From the NCBI GenBank assembly GCA_937978655.1, contig CALJUX010000024.1:89906-153905 (forward strand): a stretch of DNA of 64,000 nucleotides. The letters are read 5' to 3'. Position numbers and translations under genes: made by a program. The notes under the pieces were generated by a model. The model saw nothing but the letters and a program-made list of their open reading frames with translations, searched no databases and had not been told where the DNA came from. This document shows positions 1 to 9,327 of the stretch, one piece after another. Each line of letters starts with the position of its first letter. The first letter of the stretch is position 1. The stretch comes from an uncultured Chromatiaceae bacterium (lineage in GTDB: Bacteria > Pseudomonadota > Gammaproteobacteria > Enterobacterales > Alteromonadaceae).

Positions 1-518
1 GTGTCGATGTTTGTTATGAAATCCACCCCGGCGAGGATTTACACGACGGCGCCAGTTTTGAGCGTTTTTTAAAGGCCACGAATAACCATCCACGCGCCAA
101 TATCCTGTTTGACCCCAGCCATTTTGTGCTGCAGCAGCTCGATTATCTGGCCTTTATCGACCGCTACCATGACCGCATCAAAATGTTCCATGTCAAAGAC
201 GCAGAGTTCCGGCCAGACGGCCGTGCCGGGGTTTATGGCGGTTATCAGGACTGGGTGGACAGGCCTGGGCGGTTTCGTTCATTAGGCGACGGTCAGGTCG
301 ATTTTAAAAGCATTTTCAGCAAGTTAACTCAGTACGGTTATCGTGGTTGGGCGGTGTTGGAATGGGAATGTTGCTTAAAAGACTCGGCGCAGGGCGCGAA
401 AGAGGGCGCACCTTTTATCGCCGCGCATCTGATTGAACGCGCCGGCCGCGCTTTTGACGATTTTGCCGGTGGCAGTTCGGATGCTGCCCGTAACCGTCGG
501 ATTTTGGGCCTCGACTAG
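1..518 (+). CDS. Sugar phosphate isomerase/epimerase family protein, C-terminal part
   Basis: The 5' end is cut by the window; the reading frame is open from base 3 to the TAG at 516-518. The visible part is about 171 residues of an AP-endonuclease-2-type TIM barrel (xylose isomerase-like). Metal-site motifs of this family are visible: CYEIHPGEDLHDG near the start, FDPSHF, FHVKDAEF and the C-terminal VLEWECC. Such proteins isomerise or epimerise free or keto sugars, and this subtype often stands next to sugar dehydrogenases. It is followed after 72 bases by a transporter and a second isomerase-fold gene in the same direction, so it is probably part of the same sugar operon. The exact substrate cannot be told. 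Confidence 0.85.
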   Translation, partial: VDVCYEIHPGEDLHDGASFERFLKATNNHPRANILFDPSHFVLQQLDYLAFIDRYHDRIKMFHVKDAEFRPDGRAGVYGGYQDWVDRPGRFRSLGDGQVDFKSIFSKLTQYGYRGWAVLEWECCLKDSAQGAKEGAPFIAAHLIERAGRAFDDFAGGSSDAARNRRILGLD

Positions 519-590
519 CGGTTTGTTATCGCGAGCCAACACAAAAAAGTAGAACAAATAACACAACAACAAAAAATCACGGGGATGACG

Positions 591-1823
591 ATGAGTACGA
601 TAAAAATACGCCTCAGTACGATGATGTTTCTGCAGTTTTTTATCTGGGGGGGCTGGTTTGTCACCCTTGGCACTTTTTTAAGCCAGAACCTTGGTGCTGA
701 CGGTCCGCAAACCGGCATGGCGTTCTCGACCCAAAGCTGGGGCGCCATTATCGCGCCGTTTTTTATTGGTCTTATCGCCGACCGCTTTTTTAATGCTGAG
801 CGTATTTTGGCGGTGCTGCACCTGATTGGCGCGGTACTGATGTATTTGATGGCGCAGGCGACTGATTTCGCTGCGTTTTATCCGCTGGTGCTTGGTTATA
901 TGTTGGCTTATATGCCAACTCTGGCGCTGGTCAATTCCGTATCATTTGGGCAGATGCAACAGCCGGAGCGTGAGTTTGGTCAAATCCGCGTCTGGGGTAC
1001 CATCGGCTGGATAGCGGCGGGTTTAGTCATCAGCTATCTGTTTGGCTGGGACGCGGCAGAGGCGATTGCCGCTGGTGCGCTGCAAAACACTTTCCTGATG
1101 TGTGCGGTGGCGTCTTTGGCGCTCGGTCTGTACAGCTTTACCTTACCAGCGACGCCACCGGCGGCGCGCGGCAGTGAGGTCAAACTGGGTGAACTTATTG
1201 GGCTCGATGCACTGAAACTACTCAAAGACCGCAACTTCGCGCTGTTTTTTATCTCCTCCATTTTGATTTGTATTCCACTGGCGTTTTATTACCAAAATGC
1301 CAATCCATTCCTGACCGCGGTTGGCGTTGAAAATGCCACCGGCAAAATGACGCTGGGGCAAGTGTCGGAAGTGGCTTTTATGCTGGCGCTGCCGCTGTTT
1401 TTAAACCGCTTTGGTATTCGCTGGACGCTGATTTTAGGTATGGCGGCCTGGGTGCTGCGTTATGTGCTGTTTGCTTACGGCGATGCCGGCAGTGGCATGG
1501 CGTTGTTATTGGTCGGTATTGCGCTGCACGGTATTTGTTATGACTTCTTTTTTGTCTCAGGCCAGATTTATACCAACAGCAAAGCCGGTGCGGCCTATAA
1601 AAGCGCGGCACAGGGCCTTATCACTCTCGCCACTTACGGCGTGGGTATGTTGATTGGCTTTAGCGTAGCAGGACAAGTGACCCAGGCCTACACCAGTCCG
1701 GCAGGCGCTGACTGGATGCAAATCTGGTTATTCCCGGCTGGTTTTGCCGCAGTGGTGCTGGTGTTGTTTGCGCTGATTTTCAAAAACGAGACTTTAGCTG
1801 CTCAGGATGGCCGTCATGACTAA
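591..1823 (+). CDS. MFS transporter, NupG-like nucleoside/sugar:H+ symporter family
   Basis: About 410 residues with twelve hydrophobic segments typical of the major facilitator superfamily. The N-terminal WGGWFVTLGTFL and the loop GLIADRFFNAERIL resemble the nucleoside:H+ symporter (NHS) family. In environmental bacteria, members in sugar-isomerase/oxidoreductase clusters are thought to import glycosides or keto sugars rather than nucleosides. An ATG lies at 585, but GGGG at 581-584 abuts it and is six bases from ATG 591, so 591 is chosen. The gene overlaps the next one by 8 bases, suggesting translational coupling. Inner membrane location is clear; the substrate is inferred only. Confidence 0.88.
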   Translation: MSTIKIRLSTMMFLQFFIWGGWFVTLGTFLSQNLGADGPQTGMAFSTQSWGAIIAPFFIGLIADRFFNAERILAVLHLIGAVLMYLMAQATDFAAFYPLVLGYMLAYMPTLALVNSVSFGQMQQPEREFGQIRVWGTIGWIAAGLVISYLFGWDAAEAIAAGALQNTFLMCAVASLALGLYSFTLPATPPAARGSEVKLGELIGLDALKLLKDRNFALFFISSILICIPLAFYYQNANPFLTAVGVENATGKMTLGQVSEVAFMLALPLFLNRFGIRWTLILGMAAWVLRYVLFAYGDAGSGMALLLVGIALHGICYDFFFVSGQIYTNSKAGAAYKSAAQGLITLATYGVGMLIGFSVAGQVTQAYTSPAGADWMQIWLFPAGFAAVVLVLFALIFKNETLAAQDGRHD

Positions 1824-2796
1824 ACAGCCACAATCTACTGACGTTGGAGCTACCGACGTTGAGTCTGCTGGCGCGTCACGTCGCAACATGCTGAAACAGC
1901 TCGCGGCTGGCAGTGTGGCGCTCGGCGTCGCCGGGCCGTCGTTATTACTGAGTGGCTGTGCGGCAACTGCCCCGCAGACGCCGGCTACAGATGACGCCAC
2001 AGCAAATAACACTGCGGCGCCACTGAAAGGCCGGGTGCGGCATTCAGTTGCCAGCTGGACTTATGGCCATCTGTCGATTGAGGAGCTGTGTCAGCTGGTC
2101 AAATCCTTGGGTTTCAGTGCTATCGATTTGGTCGGGCCAAAAGACTGGCCGACGTTAAAAAAATACGGCATCGACTGCTCGATGTGTAATGGCGCGGAAA
2201 TTAACCTGGTCGATGGCTGGTGTAACCCAGCGTTTCACGCCGAACTGATTAAACGGTATCAGGCCCATATCGATTTGGTCGCTGACGCCGGTTACACCAA
2301 CCTGATTTGTTTTTCCGGCAATGCCCGTGGCATGGACCGCGAAACGGCACTGAATCACGCCGTGGCTGGCTTGTCGCAAATTCTGCCACATGCAGAGAAG
2401 CGTGGCGTGGTGCTGCAGATGGAGCTGTTTAACAGCAAAGTGGACCATCCGGATTATCTGGCTGATAGCTCGCGCTTTGGTATCGAGCTTTGTAAGCGAC
2501 TGAAATCAAATAATTTTAAGCTGCTGTACGACATCTACCATATGCAAATCATGGAAGGCGACATTATCCGCAGCATTCAGGACAACCATCAGTATTTTGG
2601 TCATTACCACACCGCCGGGGTGCCGGGGCGCCATGAGATTGATGATACGCAGGAGCTGTATTACCCGGCGATCGCCAAGGCGATAGTCGCAACCGGGTTT
2701 AAGGGTTATCTGGCACAGGAATTTATTCCGACGCCGGCGACGCCACAAGGCAAGGTGCAGTCGCTGGCGGCGGCTGTGCGGATTTGTGACGTTTAA
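1816..2796 (+). CDS. Tat-exported lipoprotein of the sugar isomerase/epimerase (hydroxypyruvate isomerase-like) family
   Basis: The N-terminus carries a twin-arginine-like signal (SRRNMLKQLAAG) running into a lipobox LLLSGC, so the product is probably a membrane-anchored periplasmic lipoprotein. The rest is a TIM-barrel isomerase/epimerase; metal-ligand stretches include LQMELFNSKVDHP, LLYDIYHMQIMEGD, GHYHTAGVPGRHE and the final AQEFIPT. An ATG at 1807 is in frame, but AGGA at 1804-1807 suits ATG 1816 better. It overlaps the transporter gene by 8 bases. With the GMC oxidoreductase downstream it may act on oxidised (3-keto) sugars in the periplasm. The family call is firm, the reaction is inferred. 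Confidence 0.87.
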   Translation: MTKQPQSTDVGATDVESAGASRRNMLKQLAAGSVALGVAGPSLLLSGCAATAPQTPATDDATANNTAAPLKGRVRHSVASWTYGHLSIEELCQLVKSLGFSAIDLVGPKDWPTLKKYGIDCSMCNGAEINLVDGWCNPAFHAELIKRYQAHIDLVADAGYTNLICFSGNARGMDRETALNHAVAGLSQILPHAEKRGVVLQMELFNSKVDHPDYLADSSRFGIELCKRLKSNNFKLLYDIYHMQIMEGDIIRSIQDNHQYFGHYHTAGVPGRHEIDDTQELYYPAIAKAIVATGFKGYLAQEFIPTPATPQGKVQSLAAAVRICDV

Positions 2797-2867
2797 CCTG
2801 ACACAGCTTTAACAACCGACCCCAGGCGCCGGCAGAGCGCCCACACAACAGATCACAGGTAAAACAG

Positions 2868-4559
2868 ATGACAACTGCGCAAAATCATTACGACGCCATC
2901 GTCGTCGGCTCCGGCATCAGCGGTGGCTGGGCAGCGAAAGAGCTGACCGAAAAAGGTTTAAAAGTGTTGCTGCTTGAACGCGGCCGCAACATCGAACATA
3001 TCAAAGACTACACCAATGCGATGAAAGAGGCCTGGGACTACCCACACCGTGACCGGCCGACCGAGCAAATGAAGCAGGACTATCCGGTGCTCAAGCGTGA
3101 TTACCCGCTCAACGAAAGCACTTTTGGCATGTGGGCCAATGAAAAAGACTCGCCTTACACTGAGAAAAAGCGCTTTGACTGGTACCGCGGTTATCACATG
3201 GGCGGTCGTTCGCTGTTGTGGGGCCGGCAAAGTTATCGCTTAAACGAGCGCGATTTTACCGCCAACCTGGAAGAAAGCGTGGCGGTGGACTGGCCAATTC
3301 GGTATGCCGATTTAGCGCCTTGGTACGATTATGTCGAACGTTTTGCCGGCATTTCCGGTAACCGCGACGGCTTAGATGTGTTACCAGATGGGCAATATTT
3401 GCCGGCGTTTGAACTCAATATTGTCGAAAAAGACGTGGCGGCGCGGATCAAAAAAGCCTTTGGCGGCAGCCGCCAGCTGATTTGTGGCCGCACGGCGAAC
3501 ATCACGCAGCCAAAACCTGAACAAAACCGCGTCAACTGTCAATACCGCGCCAAATGCTGGTTAGGTTGCCCGTTTGGCGCTTATTTCAGCACCCAGTCGT
3601 CGACTTTACCGGTGGCGATGAAAACCGGCAATTTGACGGTGCGGCCATTCTCGATTGTGACCCAGGTGCTGTACGACAAAGACAAAAAACGCGCCCGTGG
3701 CGTCGAAGTGCTGGACAGTGAAACCAATCAAACCGTTGAATTTACCAGCAAAATCATTTTCTTAAATGCGTCAGCTTTTAACTCCACCTGGATTTTGATG
3801 AATTCAGCCACAGACATCTGGGAAGGCGGTTTAGGCTCAAGCAGCAATGCGCTGGGCCGCAACGTCATGGATCACCACTTGGGCGTAGGCGCTTACGGCG
3901 AAGTCGAAGGTTATCTCGACAAATATCATTTTGGCCGCCGGCCAACCGGTTTTTACGTGCCACGGTTTCGCAACTGGGGCAGTGATAAACGCGATTATTT
4001 ACGTGGTTTTGGTTATCAGGGCGCGGCAAGCCGGGAAAACTGGCGTCGTGATGTGGCGGAGCTGTCGATTGGTGCCGACTTAAAAGCAGCGTTAACTGAG
4101 CCCGGCCACTGGACCATTGGCATGGGCGGTTTTGGCGAAATGCTGCCACACCATGACAACCGGATCTTCCTCGACCCGAAAGTGAAAGACAAGTGGGGCC
4201 TGCCGGTGCTGGCGATGGACGTCGAGATGAAAGCCAACGAACTGCGCATGCGTAAAGACATGATGCAGGATGCGGTGGAGTTTTTTGAAGCCGCCGGCGT
4301 AAAAAACGTGCATGGCTATAACGGCGATTACGCGCCGGGTATGGGTATTCATGAAATGGGCACGGCACGAATGGGCCGCGACCCGAAAACGTCAGTGCTG
4401 AACGCCAACAATCAGGTGTGGGATGCGCCCAACGTGTTTGTTACCGATGGCGCTTGTATGACTTCAGCGTCGTGCGTCAACCCGTCGCTGACTTATATGG
4501 CGCTGACCGCGCGTGCGGCCAATTTCGCCGTCGAAGCACTGAAAAAAGGGGAACTCTGA
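2868..4559 (+). CDS. GMC family FAD-dependent sugar/alcohol dehydrogenase
   Basis: 563 residues. The N-terminal IVVGSGISGGWAAKEL with the acidic LLLERG is the Rossmann FAD site of glucose-methanol-choline oxidoreductases. A cysteine-containing patch CQYRAKCWLGCPFGAY lies mid-protein, as in gluconate/2-keto dehydrogenase-like members. The C-terminus has the catalytic region GIHEMGTARMG and the FAD-closing DGACMTSASCVNPSLTYMAL. No signal peptide is visible, so export would have to occur as a complex with the Tat-signal small subunit encoded one base downstream, as known for this family. The enzyme probably oxidises a sugar hydroxyl, possibly C3, and passes electrons to the respiratory chain. 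Confidence 0.93.
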   Translation: MTTAQNHYDAIVVGSGISGGWAAKELTEKGLKVLLLERGRNIEHIKDYTNAMKEAWDYPHRDRPTEQMKQDYPVLKRDYPLNESTFGMWANEKDSPYTEKKRFDWYRGYHMGGRSLLWGRQSYRLNERDFTANLEESVAVDWPIRYADLAPWYDYVERFAGISGNRDGLDVLPDGQYLPAFELNIVEKDVAARIKKAFGGSRQLICGRTANITQPKPEQNRVNCQYRAKCWLGCPFGAYFSTQSSTLPVAMKTGNLTVRPFSIVTQVLYDKDKKRARGVEVLDSETNQTVEFTSKIIFLNASAFNSTWILMNSATDIWEGGLGSSSNALGRNVMDHHLGVGAYGEVEGYLDKYHFGRRPTGFYVPRFRNWGSDKRDYLRGFGYQGAASRENWRRDVAELSIGADLKAALTEPGHWTIGMGGFGEMLPHHDNRIFLDPKVKDKWGLPVLAMDVEMKANELRMRKDMMQDAVEFFEAAGVKNVHGYNGDYAPGMGIHEMGTARMGRDPKTSVLNANNQVWDAPNVFVTDGACMTSASCVNPSLTYMALTARAANFAVEALKKGEL

Positions 4560-4560
4560 G

Positions 4561-5163
4561 ATGGAAAGACGTGACCTGTTAAAAATGATCGCCGCCGCCA
4601 CCGGCCTGGCTTTTGTCGGTGGTGAGGCCTGGGCCGCAGGTGTTAAAACTGCGGCAGCGGCAAAACCATTATTTGGCGCCGGCGACATCATGCTGCTGGA
4701 TGAAATTGCCGAAACCATTTTACCGCGCACAGAAACGCCAGGCGCAAAAGACGCGGGCTGCGGCGCGCAGATGGCGGTGATGGTGCAGGATTGTTATGAC
4801 GCCAAACAACAAGCGTTGTTTGTTGCCGGGCTCGCTGCGCTGCAAACGACCTGCAAACAACAATATCAGCGCGATTTTTTGCAACTGACCGCTGCCGAGC
4901 GCACAGCTTTGCTGACGCAGCTCGACAAAGACGCCAGTGCCCGTAATGCGGCAATTGCCAGCAATGACAGCACTAATGTGTCGAATCGCAAAGGCGATGC
5001 CTCACTAGAGCCGCATTATTTTACCTTGCTGAAACAGCTGAGTATTTTTGTGTTTTTCACTTCCAAAGTGGGTGCCACTGAAGTGCTGCGTTATGTCGCA
5101 GTACCGGGCCGTTACGACGGCGCACTGCCGTATAAAAAAGGTGATAAAGCCTGGGCGACCTGA
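4561..5163 (+). CDS. Gluconate 2-dehydrogenase subunit 3 family protein
   Basis: 200 residues beginning with a Tat-like signal (MERRDLLKMIAAATGLAFVGG) and an Ala-x-Ala cleavage site. The mature part (LLDEIAETILPRTETPGAKDAG onward) matches the small subunit that accompanies GMC dehydrogenases and carries the folded large subunit across the membrane. It starts one base after the large-subunit stop codon, so the two are surely cotranscribed and probably form a heterodimer. A Shine-Dalgarno-like GGGGAA lies near the end of the upstream gene. Confidence 0.92.
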   Translation: MERRDLLKMIAAATGLAFVGGEAWAAGVKTAAAAKPLFGAGDIMLLDEIAETILPRTETPGAKDAGCGAQMAVMVQDCYDAKQQALFVAGLAALQTTCKQQYQRDFLQLTAAERTALLTQLDKDASARNAAIASNDSTNVSNRKGDASLEPHYFTLLKQLSIFVFFTSKVGATEVLRYVAVPGRYDGALPYKKGDKAWAT

Positions 5164-5240
5164 GGGCAGGCCTTGGTTTTTATAGCAACAGACGGCGCTG
5201 TTGTTTAGCAGCGCACCGATCCACTTTGTGAGAGTTTTTT

Positions 5241-6032
5241 ATGCAGCAATTATCGGTTTTATTCAGCGCCGCGCTGGTGTTCAGCGTGCTGGCGCCAGCG
5301 TCGCAAGCGGCGAGCGGCACTTTTCCAACCGCGGCGGAACTGGCCAAAATGACTGACGCCGAGCGCCACGCCCAGGCTTCCCGCACCGAAGTCTGGACCC
5401 CGGTGCCCGCCGTCGTCAGTTTTAACCAACAGAATGTGCCATCGGATGCTATTCCTTTGCTTGGCAAAGATTTGTCGGCCTGGCGTGCAGTGAAAGATGG
5501 CGGCGCGGCGCAGTGGCAACTCAAAGACGGCGTGATGACGGTCACGCCTGGCAGTGGTGATATCCAAACTGTGGAGAACTTTTGTGACATTCAGCTGCAT
5601 CTGGAATGGCAGTCGCCACCGGCAGATCCGGCCAAAACCGGCCAGCAGCGCAATAACAGCGGGATTTTTCTGCAGGACAAATACGAAGTACAAATTCTGG
5701 ATTCGTATCAAAACCCGACTTATCCGAATGGCCAGGCTGGCGCTGTGTACAAACAGACTATTCCGTTGGTGAATGCGACCAAACCAACCGGACAATGGCA
5801 GGTATACGACATTATCTATAAAGCGCCGCGCTTTGATGGCAATAAGCGTGTAAGCCCTGGCTATGTCACAGTGCTGCACAACGGCGTGTTGCTGCAAAAC
5901 CATACCGAAATTTTAGGCACGACTGAATGGATTGGCCCGCCGCAGCAACAGCCACATGGCTGTGCGCCGTTGAAACTACAGGACCACGGCGACAAGGTCA
6001 GTTTCCGCAATATCTGGCTGCGTAAGCTCTGA
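5241..6032 (+). CDS. Secreted DUF1080 (3-keto-disaccharide hydrolase) protein
   Basis: 263 residues with a Sec signal peptide (residues 1 to about 23, ending SQAASG). The remainder is a single DUF1080 / 3-keto-disaccharide hydrolase beta-sandwich: LLGKDLSAW, FCDIQLHLEWQSP, RNNSGIFLQDKYEVQILDSY and GAVYKQ are family hallmarks. Members cleave 3-keto-glycosides or hydrate keto-glucal intermediates after an oxidoreductase has acted. Its place at the end of the operon with a GMC dehydrogenase and two isomerase-fold proteins supports that role. A GAGAG ribosome site precedes ATG 5241 and a strong terminator follows. Confidence 0.9.
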   Translation: MQQLSVLFSAALVFSVLAPASQAASGTFPTAAELAKMTDAERHAQASRTEVWTPVPAVVSFNQQNVPSDAIPLLGKDLSAWRAVKDGGAAQWQLKDGVMTVTPGSGDIQTVENFCDIQLHLEWQSPPADPAKTGQQRNNSGIFLQDKYEVQILDSYQNPTYPNGQAGAVYKQTIPLVNATKPTGQWQVYDIIYKAPRFDGNKRVSPGYVTVLHNGVLLQNHTEILGTTEWIGPPQQQPHGCAPLKLQDHGDKVSFRNIWLRKL

Positions 6033-6046
6033 GATCTGCAGCTGAC

Positions 6047-6072
6047 AAAAAGGGCCTGATGGCCCTTTTTTT
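6047..6072 (+). terminator. Rho-independent terminator of the sugar operon
   Basis: A GC-rich stem (AGGGCC / GGCCCT) with a TGAT loop, preceded by A residues and followed by a run of T, lies 15 bases after the DUF1080 stop codon. Confidence 0.85.
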
Positions 6073-6107
6073 CTGCTGACTGTGCAGTCGGCTTGTTATT
6101 GCGACGC

Positions 6108-6158
6108 TTTATTGTGCCTCTTTATTGAGACTCTTTATTGAGATTCTTTATTGAGACA
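6108..6158. repeat. Tandem 13-base repeat, four copies
   Basis: Units TTTATTGTGCCTC, TTTATTGAGACTC, TTTATTGAGATTC and a partial TTTATTGAGA run head to tail from 6108 to 6156. The last copy forms the stop codon and final codons of the VOC gene on the minus strand. Confidence 0.8.
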
Positions 6159-6552
6159 GCGCCGCCGGGTCCATCCAGAACATTTCCCACAGGTGACCGT
6201 CTAAATCCAGCACACTGCGGCTGTACATAAAACCGAGATCCTGCGCCGGATTTACATCTGCAGTGCCGCCCTGTGCACCGGCGATGGCCACAAATTGATC
6301 CACAGCGTTTTTATCGTCGGCATTGAGCGCCAGTATCACTTCGCTGCTGTTGCTGGCAGGAATTGGCCTTGTGGTAAAAGTCTGCCATTTGGCATGCGTG
6401 AGCAGCATGACAAAGATACTGTCGCTCCACACCATGCAGGCGGCAGTGTCATCACTGAACTGCATATTCTGCGTAAAACCAAGCGCCTGATAAAAGCTGA
6501 TACTGGCGGTTAAATCCGTGACCGGTAAATTGACGAAAATCATTTTCGACAT
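6148..6552 (-). CDS. VOC (glyoxalase/bleomycin-resistance) family protein
   Basis: 134 residues from ATG at 6552 (AGGAG six bases upstream; a GTG three bases earlier is too close to it). The fold is a single vicinal-oxygen-chelate domain: MIFVNLPVTDLTASISFYQALGF at the start and DLDGHLWEMFWMD at the end, the latter supplying the usual metal-binding Glu. This PhnB-like group (yaeR/'glyoxalase-like') is common and mostly of unknown substrate. Its 3' end lies in the short tandem repeat. It stands alone between two terminator/leader regions. Confidence 0.88.
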   Translation of the reverse strand: MSKMIFVNLPVTDLTASISFYQALGFTQNMQFSDDTAACMVWSDSIFVMLLTHAKWQTFTTRPIPASNSSEVILALNADDKNAVDQFVAIAGAQGGTADVNPAQDLGFMYSRSVLDLDGHLWEMFWMDPAALSQ

Positions 6553-6606
6553 CACAAACTCCTGTTGGTTTTAGCAAATGACACTGCTGTCGCAGCGTCT
6601 GTTGCA

Positions 6607-8985
6607 TCAGCGTACCTGATTTCGTCGTTGCACAGATAAATTGTTATCACTGACCTTGAAGCGCTGGATCATTTGCATCAGGGTGTCGCCGAGTTTTTTC
6701 ACATCCTGGCCGACGGTATGTGCCAGTGCGCTGCATTGGCTGGAGTCGGTAAAGCTCTGTTCCATTTGCTCGTAGCAAAAAGTGACCTGGGTGAAGTTAT
6801 CCTGCTGCGTGGTGATAGCCATTGCGATACTGTCAACTTTGGCGTTGATATGCGCCATGGCCTGGCTGACAGAACTCAGTTGAGCAATAGCTGCATCGAT
6901 GTGCTGGTTGGAAATGTCGGCATTTTGTTTGCCGTGTTCCATCAATTGCACCACATCCAAAGTGCCACTTTGAATGGCCTGCACCATCCCGGTGACGATC
7001 TCAGTAGATTGATGGGTTTTTGCTGCCAGCGAGCGCACTTCATCGGCGACGACCGCGAAACCACGGCCGGCTTCACCGGCTCTGGCCGCTTCAATCGATG
7101 CGTTCAGCGCCAGCAGATTGGTTTGCGCCGCAATGTTTTTAATCACATCGACCACAGTCACAATACGGTCGGTATCGCCTTTGAGCCGCTCTATCGCCTG
7201 CACGGACCGGTCAATCAGTTGCAGCAGTTCTCCGGTCGATGCCGCCACCTCACTGACCCGTTGCTGACTGACGGCGACGACTGTATTGCCGTCAGTGGCC
7301 GCGCTTCTGATCGCCTGCAGTTCAGTGTCGACCTGTTGCGTGGCGGCATGTGTATCCTGCAGATGCTGATTCACGGCATCCGCCTGGTGGCGCTGCGCTG
7401 TGGTCGCCGTGACCAGCCGGTTGTTGACCTGGCTCAGGTCCTCAGAAATTGGCACTAACCGCACGACAGACTTCAGCACTGCGGAAAAAGTGCTGTCGAT
7501 ATGATTGATAAAGGCGTTGATGCCGGAGGATAACTGCGCCAGTTCATCGTGGCCGCGCACATCCAGCCGCTGCGTTAAATCGCCTTCACCCTGCGCGATG
7601 TCGTTGACCGTGCCCAGCATTAACAACACCGGCTTTAACAGAATGCGGGCGAACAGCCAGCCGAGCAAGGCGCCGGCGAACAGGGCGCCGATGCAGGCCA
7701 GCAAGGCATTGTGCAGGATGCTTTGTCGGAGCGCCTGAACCGGTAACAGCGCTTCCGCTGCACTCATCTCTGAAATGATCACCCATTGCAGTCCATGAAT
7801 TTGCAGTGGTTTATAGGCGGTAAAAACCGTACTGCCATCGGCTTTGTGAAAGGGCCCGACACCGGATTGGCCGCTGAAGGCCAGTTCGACCGGCTTGCTG
7901 CGCTGCGCCAGCAAGCCGATTGTGGTGTTTTTCAGTGTGATGGCGTCTGCTGCGGATTGGCTCAGACCTGTGGCTAACTGCTGGCGGATAAAATCGTCTT
8001 TGCTGGTCAGTAAGCCACGCGCATCGCTGCGCATCAGAAAATCAGCGCCGACCAGGTAGGTTTCTCCCGTGTCACCAAAACCGGTCTCTGCCCAAGCTTT
8101 ATTGTGCGTCATGACATTGTTTAACCGGTCGGCCGGCAGCTGAAAAATCAACACGCCGCTGAGCTGTTCATTGACAAAAACCGGTGTGGCAATAAAAGCC
8201 GCCGGTGCATCGTATGAGGGCAGGTAAGGCGCAAAATCTGTGATAAAAGTTTCACCAGGCGCTTTGGCCTGCAGCGCGGCGCGGTAGGCCTGCGCCAGTC
8301 CGGTATCTTGGTACGGGCCGTGGTTAAGGTTGGTGGCAAAATCCAGTTCTTTAAACACCGTATACACCACGTTGCCGCTCTTGGCATCGACCAGGAAAAT
8401 GTCGTAATAACCAAATTTTTGCTGATAAGCATGTAGGGCCGGGTGGAATTTGCGGTGCGCCGCAGCATAGGCGTTGTCTTCTTTACTGTCGATCAGCTGG
8501 TCTTTATTGCCAAGCGGCGCCGGGTTTGCCGCGATAAAGCGGTATTGCAGCGGCACACTGAGCGTTGCCGTGCTTTGCAGCAACGCATCAGGGGCGGCGC
8601 TTTTGCCGCCGTTCAGCTCGCCATAACGACGATCAAATTGTTGCTGATAATACTGCTGCACTGTCCTGGTGCGTGTTGCCAGTTCGCTGGCGGGAACAGT
8701 GGCCGGGTAGGCCATAAAGGCGCTGTGAAAGCTGGTCAGGGCGTCCTGCACCATTAAGTCGGCGGCAAAGGTCACAACCTGGTCCTCAATGGTGGCCAGA
8801 TAGTCTTCAACATGGCGGGCGGTCGCGTCGCGGGTGGCGGTCAGTTTTTGCGCTGCCGCCTGCTGTAAGGCGCTGGCGCCCTGATCGACGGCTTTGATGC
8901 TGAGCAAAATGCTAAGCAGCAATGCGGGCACAAAAGCCAGCAAGGTGCCGGCAGTAATCATTTTGGTATGCAGGGAAATCTTCAT
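6607..8985 (-). CDS. Methyl-accepting chemotaxis protein with large periplasmic sensor
   Basis: 792 residues. TM1 is at about residues 10-31, a periplasmic double-Cache-like sensor spans about 35-415, TM2 is at about 428-452, HAMP follows, and the signalling domain carries the conserved tip [27 protein letters not shown]. The paired-helix tip sequence is of the common 40H-like class used for flagellar chemotaxis. ATG 8985 is preferred over an adjacent TTG. The ligand cannot be named; PDC/dCache sensors usually bind small organic molecules. The gene is monocistronic with a long, structured-looking upstream region. Confidence 0.93.
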   Translation of the reverse strand: MKISLHTKMITAGTLLAFVPALLLSILLSIKAVDQGASALQQAAAQKLTATRDATARHVEDYLATIEDQVVTFAADLMVQDALTSFHSAFMAYPATVPASELATRTRTVQQYYQQQFDRRYGELNGGKSAAPDALLQSTATLSVPLQYRFIAANPAPLGNKDQLIDSKEDNAYAAAHRKFHPALHAYQQKFGYYDIFLVDAKSGNVVYTVFKELDFATNLNHGPYQDTGLAQAYRAALQAKAPGETFITDFAPYLPSYDAPAAFIATPVFVNEQLSGVLIFQLPADRLNNVMTHNKAWAETGFGDTGETYLVGADFLMRSDARGLLTSKDDFIRQQLATGLSQSAADAITLKNTTIGLLAQRSKPVELAFSGQSGVGPFHKADGSTVFTAYKPLQIHGLQWVIISEMSAAEALLPVQALRQSILHNALLACIGALFAGALLGWLFARILLKPVLLMLGTVNDIAQGEGDLTQRLDVRGHDELAQLSSGINAFINHIDSTFSAVLKSVVRLVPISEDLSQVNNRLVTATTAQRHQADAVNQHLQDTHAATQQVDTELQAIRSAATDGNTVVAVSQQRVSEVAASTGELLQLIDRSVQAIERLKGDTDRIVTVVDVIKNIAAQTNLLALNASIEAARAGEAGRGFAVVADEVRSLAAKTHQSTEIVTGMVQAIQSGTLDVVQLMEHGKQNADISNQHIDAAIAQLSSVSQAMAHINAKVDSIAMAITTQQDNFTQVTFCYEQMEQSFTDSSQCSALAHTVGQDVKKLGDTLMQMIQRFKVSDNNLSVQRRNQVR

Positions 8986-9327
8986 CAACGGGTCCAGTTT
9001 TGTGCTTGTTTTAATTCGCCCGGCTTTGCGGGGGCTTTATCAGTGCAAGCCCAAAGAGCAATGGCTATGCCACGGCGACACAACTTCAGACCAAGGTCGT
9101 AGTCCTTTTGCGCAGGTTGCGGTTAGTTGCCGGAATTGACCGACCAGTTGCGGTTAGCAGATAAAAAAGCCGCGGCAAAACGGCGGAAGGCCGCGAGCGG
9201 GAAACAGTGATGTAGACAGGGCTGTCAGACAGAATTGACTTCAGCGGTACGCTGCTGCACCAGCGTGGTGCGGCAGGTGAAAATGCCTTGTTGTCAGAAC
9301 CAATCCGGTGTTAAAACCACTGCTGGG
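8986..9327 (-). other. Intergenic region upstream of the chemoreceptor gene with hairpins and a direct repeat
   Basis: No gene is seen in these 342 bases. They hold a hairpin (GGGCTT/AAGCCC, 9032-9052), a perfect 10-base palindrome GACCAAGGTC (9089-9098) and an 11-base direct repeat GTTGCGGTTAG at 9116-9126 and 9147-9157. They lie upstream of the minus-strand chemoreceptor gene and could be its leader or operator. Confidence 0.5.

Noticed and set aside
6108..6158. CRISPR-like array
   Set aside because: Units are contiguous 13-mers without spacers and no cas genes are present.
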